This document shows positions 52,436 to 62,815 of a stretch of DNA of 64,000 nucleotides, piece after piece. The stretch's first letter is position 1. Each line of letters begins with the position of its first letter. The position numbers were made by a program, and so were the translations under genes. The DNA is taken from the NCBI GenBank assembly GCA_030068145.1, contig JAPJBO010000657.1, positions 62,001 through 126,000 of the forward strand, given 5' to 3'. The stretch is from Diplonema papillatum. Lineage: Eukaryota > Euglenozoa > Diplonemea > Diplonemida > Diplonemidae. The notes beneath the pieces were generated by a model. The model was not told where the DNA came from. It did not search any database and saw nothing but the letters and a program-made list of their open reading frames with translations.

Positions 52436-52540
52436 AGGTCGCAAGACACCAAACTGATCGTCCTTCGGGATCGACGGTAACACAAAAAGCAAGACACCAA
52501 ACTGATTGTCCTTCGGGATCGACGGTAGCACAAAAAGTGC
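52436..52540 (+). repeat. R16 units in tandem, 48-bp period
   Basis: GCAAGACACCAAACTGATCG at 52441 recurs at 52489 (GCAAGACACCAAACTGATTG). Both end GGGATCGACGGTA(A/G)CACAAAAA. Other R16 units: 5300-5345, 7380-7440, 28290-28330, 29665-29715, 34325-34375, 46850-46890, 58335-58390, 63195-63275. Confidence 0.8.
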
Positions 52541-52966
52541 ACAGAAAATTTTTTTAACTCTATGAAGATGAGTGAGACCAAGCGTGCAAGCCATCCTCGC
52601 TGGGTGGTCTGACACAAGCCCGGAATTCTGCTCACTGGTCTGACTGCGCCAGGGGAGGAAGGGCAAGCAAAAGAATGCCAACCAAGTAAAAACACGTTCT
52701 TCAGGGTCCTTCCTCTGCTCGGCAGAGAAACGGTCTAGAAAACGAGAAAGAGAGAGAAAGAGAGAGAACGAGGGAGGCTTCTTCGCGCAACAATTACCCG
52801 CCGCAAAAAAAAAAAGCGAACTTTCACTCTACACAGTGCAGTAGTCTTTAGAAAAACCAGTGACAAATTATCTACCTTGTGAAAATGGCTTACTAGTGCC
52901 AGTACCAGTTTCGAACTTGATATGCAGCGACGATCTGACGATAAGCCACTCGTAGGCATGCCTGGT

Positions 52967-53058
52967 GCACTAGTAAGAATGTCTAGTGCACTAGTCATAT
53001 GACTAGTTTGATTTTATGACTAGTCACAGTAAATGACTCGTGTTTGGCATGACTAGTG
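52967..53058. repeat. ACTAGT palindrome cluster
   Basis: GTGCACTAGTAAGAATGTCT, AGTGCACTAGTCATATGACT and ATGACTAGTGCACCGTG. Same vocabulary as 40780-40932. Confidence 0.75.
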
Positions 53059-53544
53059 CACCGTGTAAAACAAAACACCACCCCTCCCTTCCTTTCGACA
53101 ACCAACACGGACATGCCTTAGAATGCTGACTGTGAGGGGGCGGGGGGTGTACCGAAAACCCTGATTAGCCGGCGCCGGTGCGCCGCGGTTACCAAATTCG
53201 CAAGGCGTCGGGATCCCTCAGACACTCTCTATAGGTCGCCGAACTTGCCAGTTCCAAACAACAAACCAGGTTCGGGGATTTCGTACCCTGGCGGATGTTT
53301 GCTGGGGTGATGGGCACTGACACTCCCCCTGAGGAGACATCCGGCAGCTTCCTCCCCAGTGAAGCGATCCCCCAGTCGTGTGCATTTCGGCGTACCAAGG
53401 TGGGGGGTGAGACGCACCATACCGTGGCTGATGACCACCCGGAACGTACCCATGCAGTCCCGTTCCTTCTTTATCTGGGTTATCTCCACCCCCCTCCCAT
53501 GCTTTTCATTTCCTGCTTATAGAGCATTGCACTCCCCCATTTAT

Positions 53545-53782
53545 TTTTTTAATAGTACATCTGTACTGACGGGAACATTTCCGGAACAACGGTTGCACAT
53601 GAATGAGAAAACGAAGCCAACGAAAAAGTGCTAATACAGGAAAACCCCCCCCAAGAGAGGTTTATACCCTGTACACGCGAAGAACAAAAACTTTTGCCTT
53701 ATCATTTTCATCACGTTTGGTCAGTTGATGCTGATCGTCCGTTGCTTCGTTTAGCAGTGCAAGTCCCAACTCCGGAAATGCT
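53545..53782 (+). repeat. R8 repeat, full
   Basis: Same blocks as 28412-28643, also preceded by a T-run (ATTTATTTTTTTAATAG). It is followed by an R7 fragment and an R2 unit. Confidence 0.9.
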
Positions 53783-54009
53783 CCACCAAACTGCGCTTTT
53801 CTTCTCTCCTTCGAAAAGGTCGTCATTCAATGAGAGGCACAGTTCTGCCGAACTCTGAGAAGACGCTCGACGAAGGTCACCCGGAGACTATAAAATCCCG
53901 GATTCTCAAGCGAACTATATCTCCAAAAAATTCGACGAGTGCGTCAACGCAGCAGTATTTGATAAGGATGGCAAAAGAGCGAAGGCATATTTTTCTTTTT
54001 CTTTTTTGT

Positions 54010-54500
54010 GAGCTGGGAGAGCCTTCACGTGGCGACACTGTTGACCGCACCTTTTTTGATTCGCGGTCGCTGATCCCCCAACCGCCAGCATCATGTACTT
54101 GACGCGACGCCGAACAAGTGCTGACAGCACCGTCCGGCGAATAGAGGGCCACAAGAGTGGCAAATCGACCGGTCGGGGGGTGCTTAGCAGCCAATGGCCT
54201 GTGATGGCTGAGTGCACACCAAAGTACGGCTGCATCCTCGTGTTGTAGCCGTGTTGTGTACAAGGCTTCGTGGGGGCCTGGTCAACCACCTTTTCACGAA
54301 GGGTGAAAACCTTTCTCGACAGTGATTGGACAGTCGGGATGCCGGGGGCGGGTCTCCATGAAGAAGAGAAAAGTAAAGCAAGACCTGCCCCTGCGCCTGC
54401 TGTCTCCGGCTGCTTCGGCAGACGACACACTACTACTACTACTAGTGCAGTCTATTGCCACAGATTGTTGCTGCATAACAAGTTCAAACTACTACTACTG
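54010..54500 (+). repeat. inverted segmental duplication, copy 2 (with R12 end)
   Basis: GGCGACACTGTTGACCGCAC, CATCACAGGCCATTGG-complement, CGGCTGCATCCTCGTGTTGT, GGATGCCGGGGGCGGGTCTC, then the R12 end (CTA)n with GTTGCTGCATAACAAGTTCA and (CTA)n. Copy 1 lies about 30 kb away on the other strand. Confidence 0.85.
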
Positions 54501-54639
54501 AGCTGGGAGAAGGCTGGCTCGTCTTTTAACCGCAGGAAACTTGCGTGAAAACGGAACAGCCCCGACCCCACCTCTCTCATTCTCACCCACACACACACAC
54601 ACCCACTGTCTCTCTCTCTCTCTCTCCCCTCGCGGATGC

Positions 54640-54815
54640 AAGCTACAAACAACCATCTGAAGAACCACCTGGCTCACATCGCTCTCCTGTAGGCAAACGC
54701 TTAGGTTCCATGCTAAAGATGGTCCGCCTAATGTGTCCGTGGCTAAAGGGACCGAAACACGGTGCAGGTGGGACACTTGTGTTGAGCACGCACAATTTCA
54801 AACAAGCTCTTGCAC
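54640..54815 (+). repeat. R6 repeat, diverged long copy between CT tracts
   Basis: AAGCTACAAACAACCATCTG to AACAAGCTCTTGCACATC. CT repeats lie on each side (54608-54626 and 54836-54864). Confidence 0.75.
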
Positions 54816-54833
54816 ATCTTTTTCTCCCCCCCT

Positions 54834-54835
<2 letters not shown>

Positions 54836-54864
<29 letters not shown>
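54836..54864 (+). repeat. (CT)n microsatellite
   Basis: CTCTCTCTCTCTCTCTCTCT; a shorter CT tract is at 54608-54626. Confidence 0.95.
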
Positions 54865-54865
<1 letters not shown>

Positions 54866-55350
54866 CAACAGTGATAATTTCAATGAGAAGGCCAAGTTCT
54901 TTTTTGCTGGTCTAAATCTGCACAGCGTTTCCTCTGAAAACCCCACGGCTACCGAATAAAATTACTGCCCGCCTGTCGGACTGGGCATCCTCAACGTGAG
55001 AGGAGCAGGGCACTCCCCACCAACTATCTTACACTGCTAAAACCACAACAATAAGTCGAAACAACCCACACCCACATAGCCCATACTTGCCCTAAGAGAA
55101 CCAATTTGACAAAGGTCACACGGAGACCCTAAACCCCCGGAATCTCAAGCGAACTTTAACTCTAAAAAAGAAAACACTGAGAAATGCTTGAGCAATGAGC
55201 GAACCAACACCATACATACGAAAGATCATGTCACCGGTTCAATTTACATGTCCGTGCTTCCCGAACACAAGACAACCCAGGTAAAAAGGAAAAAAAAAGA
55301 AACCTCCCTGAAGAGAGGGCCCAAACTTGGTGGGAGGTATATTTTTTTGT

Positions 55351-55564
55351 ATAAGCACCTGCTTTGTAGGAAATGCTTGAGGAGACTGCCAGTTGCGATA
55401 GATCAAAGGAGGTAAATGTGCTGTAGCCCACACGAAACACAGGTGAATCTGGGTTTAGTGGCGGGTGTAAGCGTTCAACAAAAAAGATCCACTTTGTAGT
55501 TGTATTGTTTTCTCCCCCTCTAGCCTCCTTCGAAATGAGCACAAGGCAGTCCCTCGAGTATTTT
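55351..55564 (+). repeat. R1 repeat, full length
   Basis: ATAAGCACCTGCTTTGTAGG to GGCAGTCCCTCGAGTATTTT, nearly identical to 23547-23760. It is preceded by ATTTTTTTGT. Confidence 0.9.
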
Positions 55565-56273
55565 GTTTGCATCAAACATGAGAGGCAGTGTGTACTGCCC
55601 TGCCCACGAAATCAACTTCCCCGCTCCTCACCGCCATTCACGAAGCATTTGTTTACACCTTCAAATTGAAGAGAAAAAAAAAAAAAAAAAAGGGAGACGA
55701 AACAATTTTTTTTGAATCCAAGCACCTCTCGGTGGAGAAAACGTGCCCGAGGGAAGCAACCGTCTCTGCTGCGCTGGTCTGACACTCGCTGTCGATGGGG
55801 AAAATGCAAAAGTAGAGTCGCAAGAAGTAGTAAAAAGGCGGAAAAAAAAAAGAAACCCGGGGAGGGGGGGGGAGGAAAGAAAGCTAGCCCCCAAACAGCA
55901 CGTGTCGGCAGAGAAAACCTGCCGAAAAAGGCCAAGTTTCTTTTTTCTGGGCTTGGGGAGGGGGGTGGGAGGGGGGCGAAAGCATACGGGCGCGGGCGTG
56001 GAAACGACTGCAATTCGAGCGGCGAAAACGCCAGTGCACAAACCGATACACGTCACACACTCGGGCTAGCCGGCGGTTTTCCGATAACGGGTGACCGTTG
56101 CGACTGGGGTCTGCTGTGATCAAGCATCTGCCGCATTCCCGGCCCGGGGGGCACCCCTCGTCAGTTCCTGCTGTTCCTTGCACCCGCGACCGAAGGACAA
56201 AAAAAAGGAAAAGTCACACACACGAAACAGTCTAAAAAGTACGACATATATCGTCGACCGCACAAAAAGGTAT

Positions 56274-56441
56274 GTGGACAATGGCCGAAACCACCAATGA
56301 CCAACAACTAAGGTACCCACCGATCCTCTTACCTCGTGTAACCACCACTCTCACGACACTCAGAGCACAAAGGATATCTTCCCATAACGACGAAGGTCAC
56401 CCGGAGACTCTAACACCCCGGAGTTTCAAGCGAACTTTCAC

Positions 56442-56444
<3 letters not shown>
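56274..56444 (+). repeat. R2 long-head unit, full, with 33-bp A tail
   Basis: GTGGACAATGGCCGAAACCA to CAAGCGAACTTTCACTCT, then A33 (56445-56477). An R3 unit starts at the end of the A tail. Confidence 0.9.
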
Positions 56445-56477
<33 letters not shown>

Positions 56478-56479
<2 letters not shown>

Positions 56480-56600
56480 TCCGCCGGTAGAGTAAGCCTG
56501 CCTAAAGAAAACAACTGCCTTCGGGTGGGCTAGTCTGACACTTGCTGTCGTCGGGGAAAAAAAAAAAAAAAAAAAACGGGATCGACGGTAACACAAATAC
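56478..56600 (+). repeat. chain: R3 unit, A-run, R16 fragment
   Basis: CTTCCGCCGGTAGAGTAAGC to TTGCTGTCGTCGGGG, a run of about 20 A, then CGGGATCGACGGTAACACAA (R16). It directly follows the A33 of the long-head R2 unit, so three A-tailed units are linked. Confidence 0.85.
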
Positions 56601-56700
56601 ATTTCCGGAGTTGGGGCTTGCACTGGCATACGAAGTAACGGACGATCAACATCAAGTGACCAAAGGCGAGGAAAATGTGATCAGGCACGGTACAAAGCTC
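56595..56700 (-). repeat. R8 repeat, 3' part, minus orientation
   Basis: CATTTCCGGAGTTGGGGCTT, then AAGTAACGGACGATCAACAT is the complement of the R8 3' half. It is one of the few repeats here in the opposite orientation. Confidence 0.7.
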
Positions 56701-56779
56701 CCTGGAGGAATTCGAGGCTGAAAGAAGGGGGAAGGTGCGACTGACGTTCGTTGATCCTGCTGGGTTTGGGCTAATCAGT

Positions 56780-57045
56780 AACACCGGCGCTATAGGAAAC
56801 CGCCTCCTGCCAAACTCTCCTTGTGTTGGTTCGACCGCTTCTAGACTTTCTAAGCGATCCCGGGAGCGCGCGCGCCTTGGCGTCATCCCCGACTGCAAAT
56901 CCTGCAGCCGCCGTACGACGTCCTCCACGTCGGCCCCTCTTTCTCGTCGCTCTGCTGCTCGTTCCAGCCCTAGGTACGTCTCGACGTTCTTGAACGTCCC
57001 GTGAGCCGCTGGGCGGTGCTGGATCCTTCTATGCGCTTTGCTCAC
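56780..57045 (-). CDS. unknown ORF, coding-like, possible exon
   Basis: From the ATG at 57045 the minus strand encodes about 90 residues rich in Arg and Glu. The stretch LERAAERRERGADVEDVVRR could form a charged helix or coiled coil. Codons lean towards G/C at the third position, unlike the surrounding A-tailed repeats. Beyond about 56775 the frame runs into repeat R19 (also near 31860) and R8, so only the first part is a candidate gene. No family is recognised. It could be one exon of a gene or a chance ORF. Confidence 0.25.
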
Positions 57046-57369
57046 AGTGAACTACAGGAGTTTCCTGAGCCCAGCACAGAAAAACTAGTCTAGCACTTTT
57101 ATTGTTGGCTTCGCTGTTCGTGTGCAAACCGTTGCTCCGGAAAAGTTCCCGTCGGTACGAATGTATTAAAAACGAGATCCGTAGAGAGACGGTTCGAAGG
57201 GTGGAAGGTCAGAGAGGAGACCATGGACGTGGCGGCGAAGGTGCCGGAACAAGTCTCAGGGCTGGGAGTTCCACCTTCAAGTGGGGGAGGGTTGTCTTTG
57301 ACAGGGCGTTGCTCACCCGCCGCAGGTCCCCCCTCTGCCTGGGGCTCATCCTGGCTGGCCTCCCCGTCA

Positions 57370-57460
57370 GTGGTCGTGCCAGGTACGAGGTCCTGCCAGG
57401 TGAAGCCCGGCCTTAGAAGCTGGAGCTGCCGGGTGGGTAAAAAGCGGGCGTTTCAAGTAC
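57370..57460. mobile_element. R11 MITE, partial
   Basis: CAGGTGAAGCCCGGCCTTAG, AAGCTGGAGCTG and AAAAAGCGGGCGTTT match the left half of R11. The right half is missing. Confidence 0.45.
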
Positions 57461-57689
57461 GAAGAACGGGGTCGAAAGTTTGAGAAAGGCAAAGGAAACG
57501 TGAGCAAGCAAATGCAAACCGAAGTTGCCAGGCGTCAGACTACAACACACATCCCGCCAGCCACGGGCTCACAAGGGTCTGAAGCACACCACAGGCACTC
57601 GCTGTTGTTGTGGGGGAAAAAAAGAACAGGAAAACAAGCACGGTACAAAGCAAATTCCAGAAGAGGAAACATGCAGACCCCCCCTTCAC

Positions 57690-57787
57690 CCCCCTACTAC
57701 TACAACTACTGCTACTTCTGTTGTGCAGTCTATCGTCACAGGTTGTTGCTGCATAACAAGTTCAAACTACTACAACTACTGCTACTT
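57690..57787 (+). repeat. R12 repeat flanked by CTA/CAACTACTG tracts
   Basis: CTACTACTACAACTACTGCT, GTGCAGTCTATCGTCACAGG, TTGTTGCTGCATAACAAGTT, then ACTACTACAACTACTGCTAC. The same triplet tract lies on both sides of a ~50-bp core. Confidence 0.8.
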
Positions 57788-57799
57788 TAAAAAATAAGA

Positions 57800-58224
57800 T
57801 TCTCCGAACCCCCCGCAAGCAAGAAAATGAGAAAGGAGAAAAAGAAGAAGAAGAAAAAATCCGAAGAAAGAAAGGCGCACATCGCAACATTTCTTCCGGA
57901 CACGAGTCAGTGCTCGCGATCAGCCGGCTAGCTGGAGCAGTGCGGTGTAGACCGGTCGCATGCTGAGTGCCTGCCTGATCACCTGACCAATCACTCTCTC
58001 AAAGCCGATCCGTCAAAGGATCGGTCCCCACCAGCTTGGGCGAAGGGGGGGGCTACGAAAAAGCCAGTTTCCGCCGGAAAACTGGTACGACCTAAAAGTA
58101 AAAAAAGAAAACAATGAAAATCCCGCCGTCACAAGTCAAACGGAGACTTCAAAAAAAAAAAAAAAAGAAAAAAAGAACAAGAAAAACCCCGCCCGACGAA
58201 AACTAACAAGAAATCCACACACGG
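57800..58224. other. gene-free stretch with a GATCCG hairpin
   Basis: CCGATCCGTCAAAGGATCGG near 58003 is a hairpin. A-rich runs follow. No gene is seen. Confidence 0.45.
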
Positions 58225-58730
58225 CAACGAACCCGCTAAGATGGGACAAACCAGTGGGCTAGTCTTGACACTTGCTGTCGCCGAAACCACAAAAAATAGA
58301 GCAACATCACCAAAACTCCTTGCCAAACAAACGAAGGTCGCAAGACACCAAACTGATCGTCCTTCGGGATCGACGGCAACACAAAAGGAAAGAGAAGAAT
58401 TAACGCCCATTGTTTCTAAACCCCCCACGTGTTCGACGAGTAGGCTCATGTACCCTATGCCCCTATGCTGCCGTGCAGTGGGTCGCAGTTCAGTCGAGAG
58501 AACACGAGACGAACTCCCTTCTAACCCACTGTATGGTGCGCAGGAGTTTCTGCCCCTCCTCCATTCATCCCGTACATACACATTTCACTCTACCATTGCA
58601 ACAGGGAAGATGCAGTTTGAAGTAGACACGAGGCATCGGCACACTCTGCCAAAGGACAGCACTCACTAGTGCAACTCAACAGAGTGAGCTGAGCCAATTC
58701 ACCTCCTGCCCGATCGAATGTCAAGCCTTG

Positions 58731-58921
58731 TAGAACTGAGCCAGTCCATCCCTATCTCTTGAAAATGTATCGAAGTGCCTGCCGCTGTTTATCACAGTGA
58801 ATCACGGTCCACCACGGTCTATCAGGTCCATCCCTAGTCCCCAGAGCTGCATCGAATTGCCCGGTGCTGTATTCTTCGGTTTATCACGTCTATCAAGAGG
58901 AGATGGACCGGCTCAGTTCTA
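58731..58921. mobile_element. R14 MITE, copy with intact ends
   Basis: TAGAACTGAGCCAGTCCATC at the left pairs with GATGGACCGGCTCAGTTCTA at the right (19 of 20 bases). The ends fall on TA. The interior repeats CGGTCCACCACGGTCTATCA-like text. It is 191 bp and non-coding. Confidence 0.75.
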
Positions 58922-59149
58922 TAAGTTTCACGTTCTGTATTTGAGTTTCGTAACTGCCGGAATCGTTTGGGTTAGAATGCAAAGAATCTGTGGCGTTATA
59001 ATCTGCGCCTTACCACGTAATCGAGGTCGCTTTCAGGGGGTAGGTGAATTGGCTCAGTGAGCCGTCAAGTTCCGAGGGACGCGACACAACCTTTTGACCA
59101 AGAAGAAGGAAACTCTAAAATAAACGCGATAAAACGTCTAGGAACTCTA

Positions 59150-59315
59150 GAAGAAATGTGTAGGGTACGTGGATAGTGGCTGAAAGGCCGACAGCAAAAG
59201 GGTGGCCTATGCTTACCCCTCGTGTAACTACCCACTTTTGAATACGGATATCCTTATTGCCGAAAATCACCCGGGAGACAGTAAAACCCGGAGTTTCATA
59301 GCGTCTGTCACTTTG
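59150..59315 (+). repeat. R2 long-head unit, diverged
   Basis: GTACGTGGATAGTGGCTGAA, CCCCTCGTGTAACTACCCAC, ATATCCTTATTGCCGAAAAT and ACCCGGGAGACAGTAAAACC. It is followed by the AC tract. Confidence 0.7.
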
Positions 59316-59317
59316 AT

Positions 59318-59372
59318 ACACACTTACACACACATACACATACACACACACACACGCACGCACACACACAGT
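59318..59372 (+). repeat. AC-rich microsatellite
   Basis: Interrupted ACAC tract directly after an R2 unit. Another lies at 60685-60728. Confidence 0.9.
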
Positions 59373-59599
59373 CAAGGCACCACACCCAGTTGAACACGGA
59401 CCCCTACTCGCAACCTGCGGGAGCATTGAGTTCTGTATAGTGCAAGTGCCATCAAGGCAGGCGAGCACGGTTCACGGGCTAGTGGGACTTTACGACGTCG
59501 TCCGTCGGGAGAGTCAACGATGATGAGGATGAGGCCAAGCTGGTCATTTCCGAGTCAAGTTCTATTCCCGCTCGCTTTCGCGGTGCGGACTTTCCGGGC

Positions 59600-59920
59600 C
59601 GTTTTGGCTGTTTCCGGGTCGACGACGGGGAAGAAGTCAGTGCTACCACTGGATGGATTATGGCTGAACGCCTCTAAGCCAGAACCCAGTCTAGAGGAAT
59701 GCGTGAGTTACTCAGCGCACATCGGATTTATCGGGCCACGACTAGCTTCGACGAACGGCAACTTCCAAATTCACATCCAGATCCCGTGTCTCCAACCGGG
59801 TCTATACGAGTCCGAATGGACCGGCGGGCGTAACGCACTGAGGAGCCTTGTTGTTCCGAGGGTTCGAGCCTTATGGCCGGTTCCTACGGTTATCTCCTGG
59901 TTCGGCTCCACTCGAAAGAG
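59600..59920 (+). rRNA. LSU (28S) rRNA 3'-end fragment
   Basis: The block around 59645-59690 contains TGCTACCACTGGATGGATTA followed by TGGCTGAACGCCTCTAAGCC and AGAACCC. This matches the strongly conserved stretch near the 3' end of eukaryotic LSU rRNA (CTACCATC..GGATTATGGCTGAACGCCTCTAAGTCAGAATCC). Near 59840-59875, GAGGAGCCTTGTTGTTCCGA and a following GGGTTCGAGCC match the terminal block (GTAGCCTTGTTGTTACGATC..GAG..TAAGCC). Between them is a variable region. The 5' limit is fuzzy, and upstream core helices such as the GTACGAGAGGAAC block are not recognisable, so I read it as a divergent or partial copy. Confidence 0.7.
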
Positions 59921-59950
59921 TGGGGTTGGATCAGGAGAAACCCGGATGTG

Positions 59951-60684
59951 AATTTGGAAAAAAGTGATGAATCCACCCAGAGTCTCTTGATGTTGGTCAA
60001 TTTGAATGGAATGGAATGAATGGTTGAATCATCATATTTAAGGCAAAACGAAAAGCGGATCTCAAGCGGAATCTCTCTTGATCTCCGGCCGCACCTTACC
60101 GAACCTGCCTCTTTTCTCTCTCCACGCTCGTATGATTCCCTGAGATGTTCGCTTCAGGCATTCCATTTCGTGATCGAGCGTAGAGTTGTTCGTGGCCTGC
60201 GGCGATCGCTTCGATCTTCGTGGCTTCCCTGTCGGGGATGCGAGCTTCGAGGACTCCTGCAGGGGTTGCTTCCGCCCCCTTCCGGGGAGCATCCTGCGGG
60301 AGCATCGGCGGTTACTTGAAGCTGAAGGAGTCGTGGACGCCTCTCGCACAGGAAGGCACCACAAAATGAAAACAGGTCTACAACACACACCACACACACA
60401 CAATGCAGGTAGTGCGTCAAAAAGCGCCTACCGGCGGAGACCTGCTGTCGCCTCAAGCAGCATCATCACGGATCGGATGGATGCACTTTTGCACAGCTCA
60501 CAGACTAGGACGCTGCGGCGATTGCGTAGTAGCAAACGAAGCATTAGCCAGCTGCTGCCCGAAGCACCATGCAAACAGAAGAGCGAACAGAGACCCCCAC
60601 TCCCAGCCCGGGGGTGCATCGGCCGTTACCTAGCCAAAAATGAGCGTGGTCGTACTTTCGTGACCACGTTAAAAGGGGTCCGCA
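59951..60684. other. stretch downstream of the LSU fragment, unassigned
   Basis: It could be former rDNA spacer or unrelated DNA. Overlapping 60-110-codon frames on both strands lack domains. GGGAGCATCGGCGGTTAC (60299) and GGGTGCATCGGCCGTTAC (60610) are the only internal repeat seen. Confidence 0.4.
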
Positions 60685-60688
60685 ACAC

Positions 60689-60719
<31 letters not shown>

Positions 60720-60728
60720 TATACACAA
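60685..60728 (+). repeat. AC-rich microsatellite
   Basis: CACACACACATACACACACA with a few substitutions. Confidence 0.9.
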
Positions 60729-61052
60729 GATACTGAAACTGGCACGAAAACAGACTTCAAAAATGCAAAAAAAAAAAGACCTACACGCACCGCAACTCTC
60801 CCATTTTCTTGTCAGTCGACTCCTAGTCATTTACCCCCCCTCTAAACATTAAACTAAAAAAGAATTCCCCTCTCCCGCCTCCGACAAAAATTACATATCT
60901 AACGTCGCCCGGTGACTCGTGAAACCACCGAACTAATCCACAAATATAGCGCCAATGGAGCGCGAGCAGGGCTCCCTTTGAGAAAAAATAAGACGCGTCA
61001 CTGGCTATCCACGGTTACCGGAAAATGATGAGGGGAGGGAATTGTTTTTTTG

Positions 61053-61180
61053 TATAGGCACCTGCTTTGTAGCAAATACTTGAGGAGGCTGCCAGCTGCA
61101 AAAGATCAAAGGAGGTAAATGTGCTGTAGCCCACACGAAACACAGCTGAATCTGGGTTTAGTGGCGGGCGTAACGCTTTG
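61053..61180 (+). repeat. R1 repeat, 3'-truncated
   Basis: TATAGGCACCTGCTTTGTAG to TTAGTGGCGGGCGTAACGCT. Preceded by a run of seven T. Confidence 0.8.
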
Positions 61181-61397
61181 CCCTGGACGTTTGTTTCTTG
61201 GTACAGGGCGCAAGGAAACGCAGTGGATGGTGACGCGTTCGTATTTCCTCATGCTTGGTAAAAAAAGGCGGAGGACTTCCTGGAAGAAAATATTTTTGGC
61301 CATAGGCTGAGTGAAGGGCATACCTTCCCCAAACCCGAACGGCAGGAGGGAAAATACATGAAAACGGGGTTGCGGTCCTTTATGGGCCACCCGTCTA

Positions 61398-61602
61398 TTC
61401 ATGATAACCAACTACATAATATTGTAAAAGGTGTCACAGGATAAGCCGGCAGCCGGTGCTTAACGGTAAAGTGCATGCAGATCCGTGTGGTCCGCTTTAA
61501 AGTTCCAAATGCTTAGCGGCTTTATCACGTGGGCGGCCCTGAGATTACCCCCCCTCAGGTGACACCACTTTATTATCTTCAGCCATAAATCAACCTACTT
61601 TC
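61398..61602 (+). repeat. R9 repeat, full
   Basis: ATTCATGATAACCAACTACA to CAGGTGACACCACTTTATTA. Its left part is longer than at 35.9 kb by AATATTGT. Confidence 0.85.
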
Positions 61603-61737
61603 TCTTACTCTCGCGGTAGTACGGTTTCCTTCAGGAACCGATTGCCATTTGCTGTCGCGCCGGAACACTCGACAGTCTAAAAGGCTCAAAACTTACTGGC
61701 CTCGTACTGCCTCGTAGTAACACCGTTATTTTTAGTT

Positions 61738-61880
61738 CTAACAATCTTGCGGGTTGCCCTTTTATGTATTGTGCAGGCTAAAAAAGACGTAGGCAGCGTG
61801 TTATGGGGGTTGATCAGAACTCCTTACCTGAATATACACAGGGTAAATACAAGTGGGAAAACGATCACCACGCACAAACG
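61738..61880 (+). repeat. R15 repeat
   Basis: CTAACAATCTTGCGGGTTGC to GAAAACGATCACCACGCACA; R4 starts 20 bp later. Confidence 0.85.
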
Positions 61881-61900
61881 AAACGAAGCGCCTGTCTTTT

Positions 61901-62186
61901 TTTTACATAAGCGCCAGCTTGAAAGGAAATGCTCGACGATGCTGCCCGACAAAGAACAGAAGGGATCCCAAGTGCTGTATCTACCGAACCACGTGTTGAA
62001 CGGACGTGAGGTCATGCGACACGACAAATCACACAAACACAACAGGTCAAAAAATCCTGAGTGAGAAAACAACACACGGTGGTGTAAGCGAAGAACAAAT
62101 CAGATTGTGTTTGTATTGTATTTGCCCCTTACCTCTATATTTCCCCCCTTCCATTCGGAGTCGAAGCAGCTACGTCGAGTATTTTT
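61901..62186 (+). repeat. R4 repeat, full length
   Basis: TTTTACATAAGCGCCAGCTT to GAAGCAGCTACGTCGAGTAT. It follows directly on an R15 copy, the same order of families seen elsewhere in fragments. Confidence 0.9.
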
Positions 62187-62689
62187 GACACAGGAAGTTG
62201 AAGAACCAGTCTGAAGCTTGACCAGTGATTCCCTCGGTTTCGCCCCGGCCCGGAACCAGCCTTAACTGCACGGTTCCAGTGGCAGAAAAAGGCAGCCACT
62301 TAGCACCACCACCAGCGCTGCGTTAAGAAGGGGTTGGGCGACAAAAATAAACCGGGATTAGTGCCTTAAAACGCAGTAACATTCCCAACTTATCCCCCCC
62401 TGGGAGAAAAAAAAAGAAGAAAAAAAAAAAAAAGAAGAAGAAAAAAAAAAAAAAAAAGAAAACCGAAAAATACTATATTACCGGGTTCTAAGCCCGTTTT
62501 TTTTTCCACTCCGAAAGAGAGCAGCATGCTCGGACAGGCTGCGACGCAGGACCAACCATCGTGAATATCATCAAGAAAGCAACAACCAAAGCGGAAAATC
62601 CGTCAAGGCAGAAGCCACAAAACAGTCGAACACCAGCATAGGAACTCACCGATACTCTCGTGCTTCTTTGCTCCTGGGTTCACTCCCCC

Positions 62690-62815
62690 CTTACAGAGTC
62701 TTACACTCCCTTCTCACCCGTTCTCCTTTTCCTTTTCTCATCTTCTTCGAAGAAGACTTGGCGCCAGCATCAAACATGCACGAGAGGCAGCGTTCTGCTT
62801 GAACGTGAAACTAAA
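62690..62815 (+). repeat. R7 unit, long
   Basis: TTACAGAGTCTTACACTCCC, TCTTCGAAGAAGACTTGGCG, CCAGCATCAAACATGCACGA and GCAGCGTTCTGCTTGAACGT. Confidence 0.75.
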
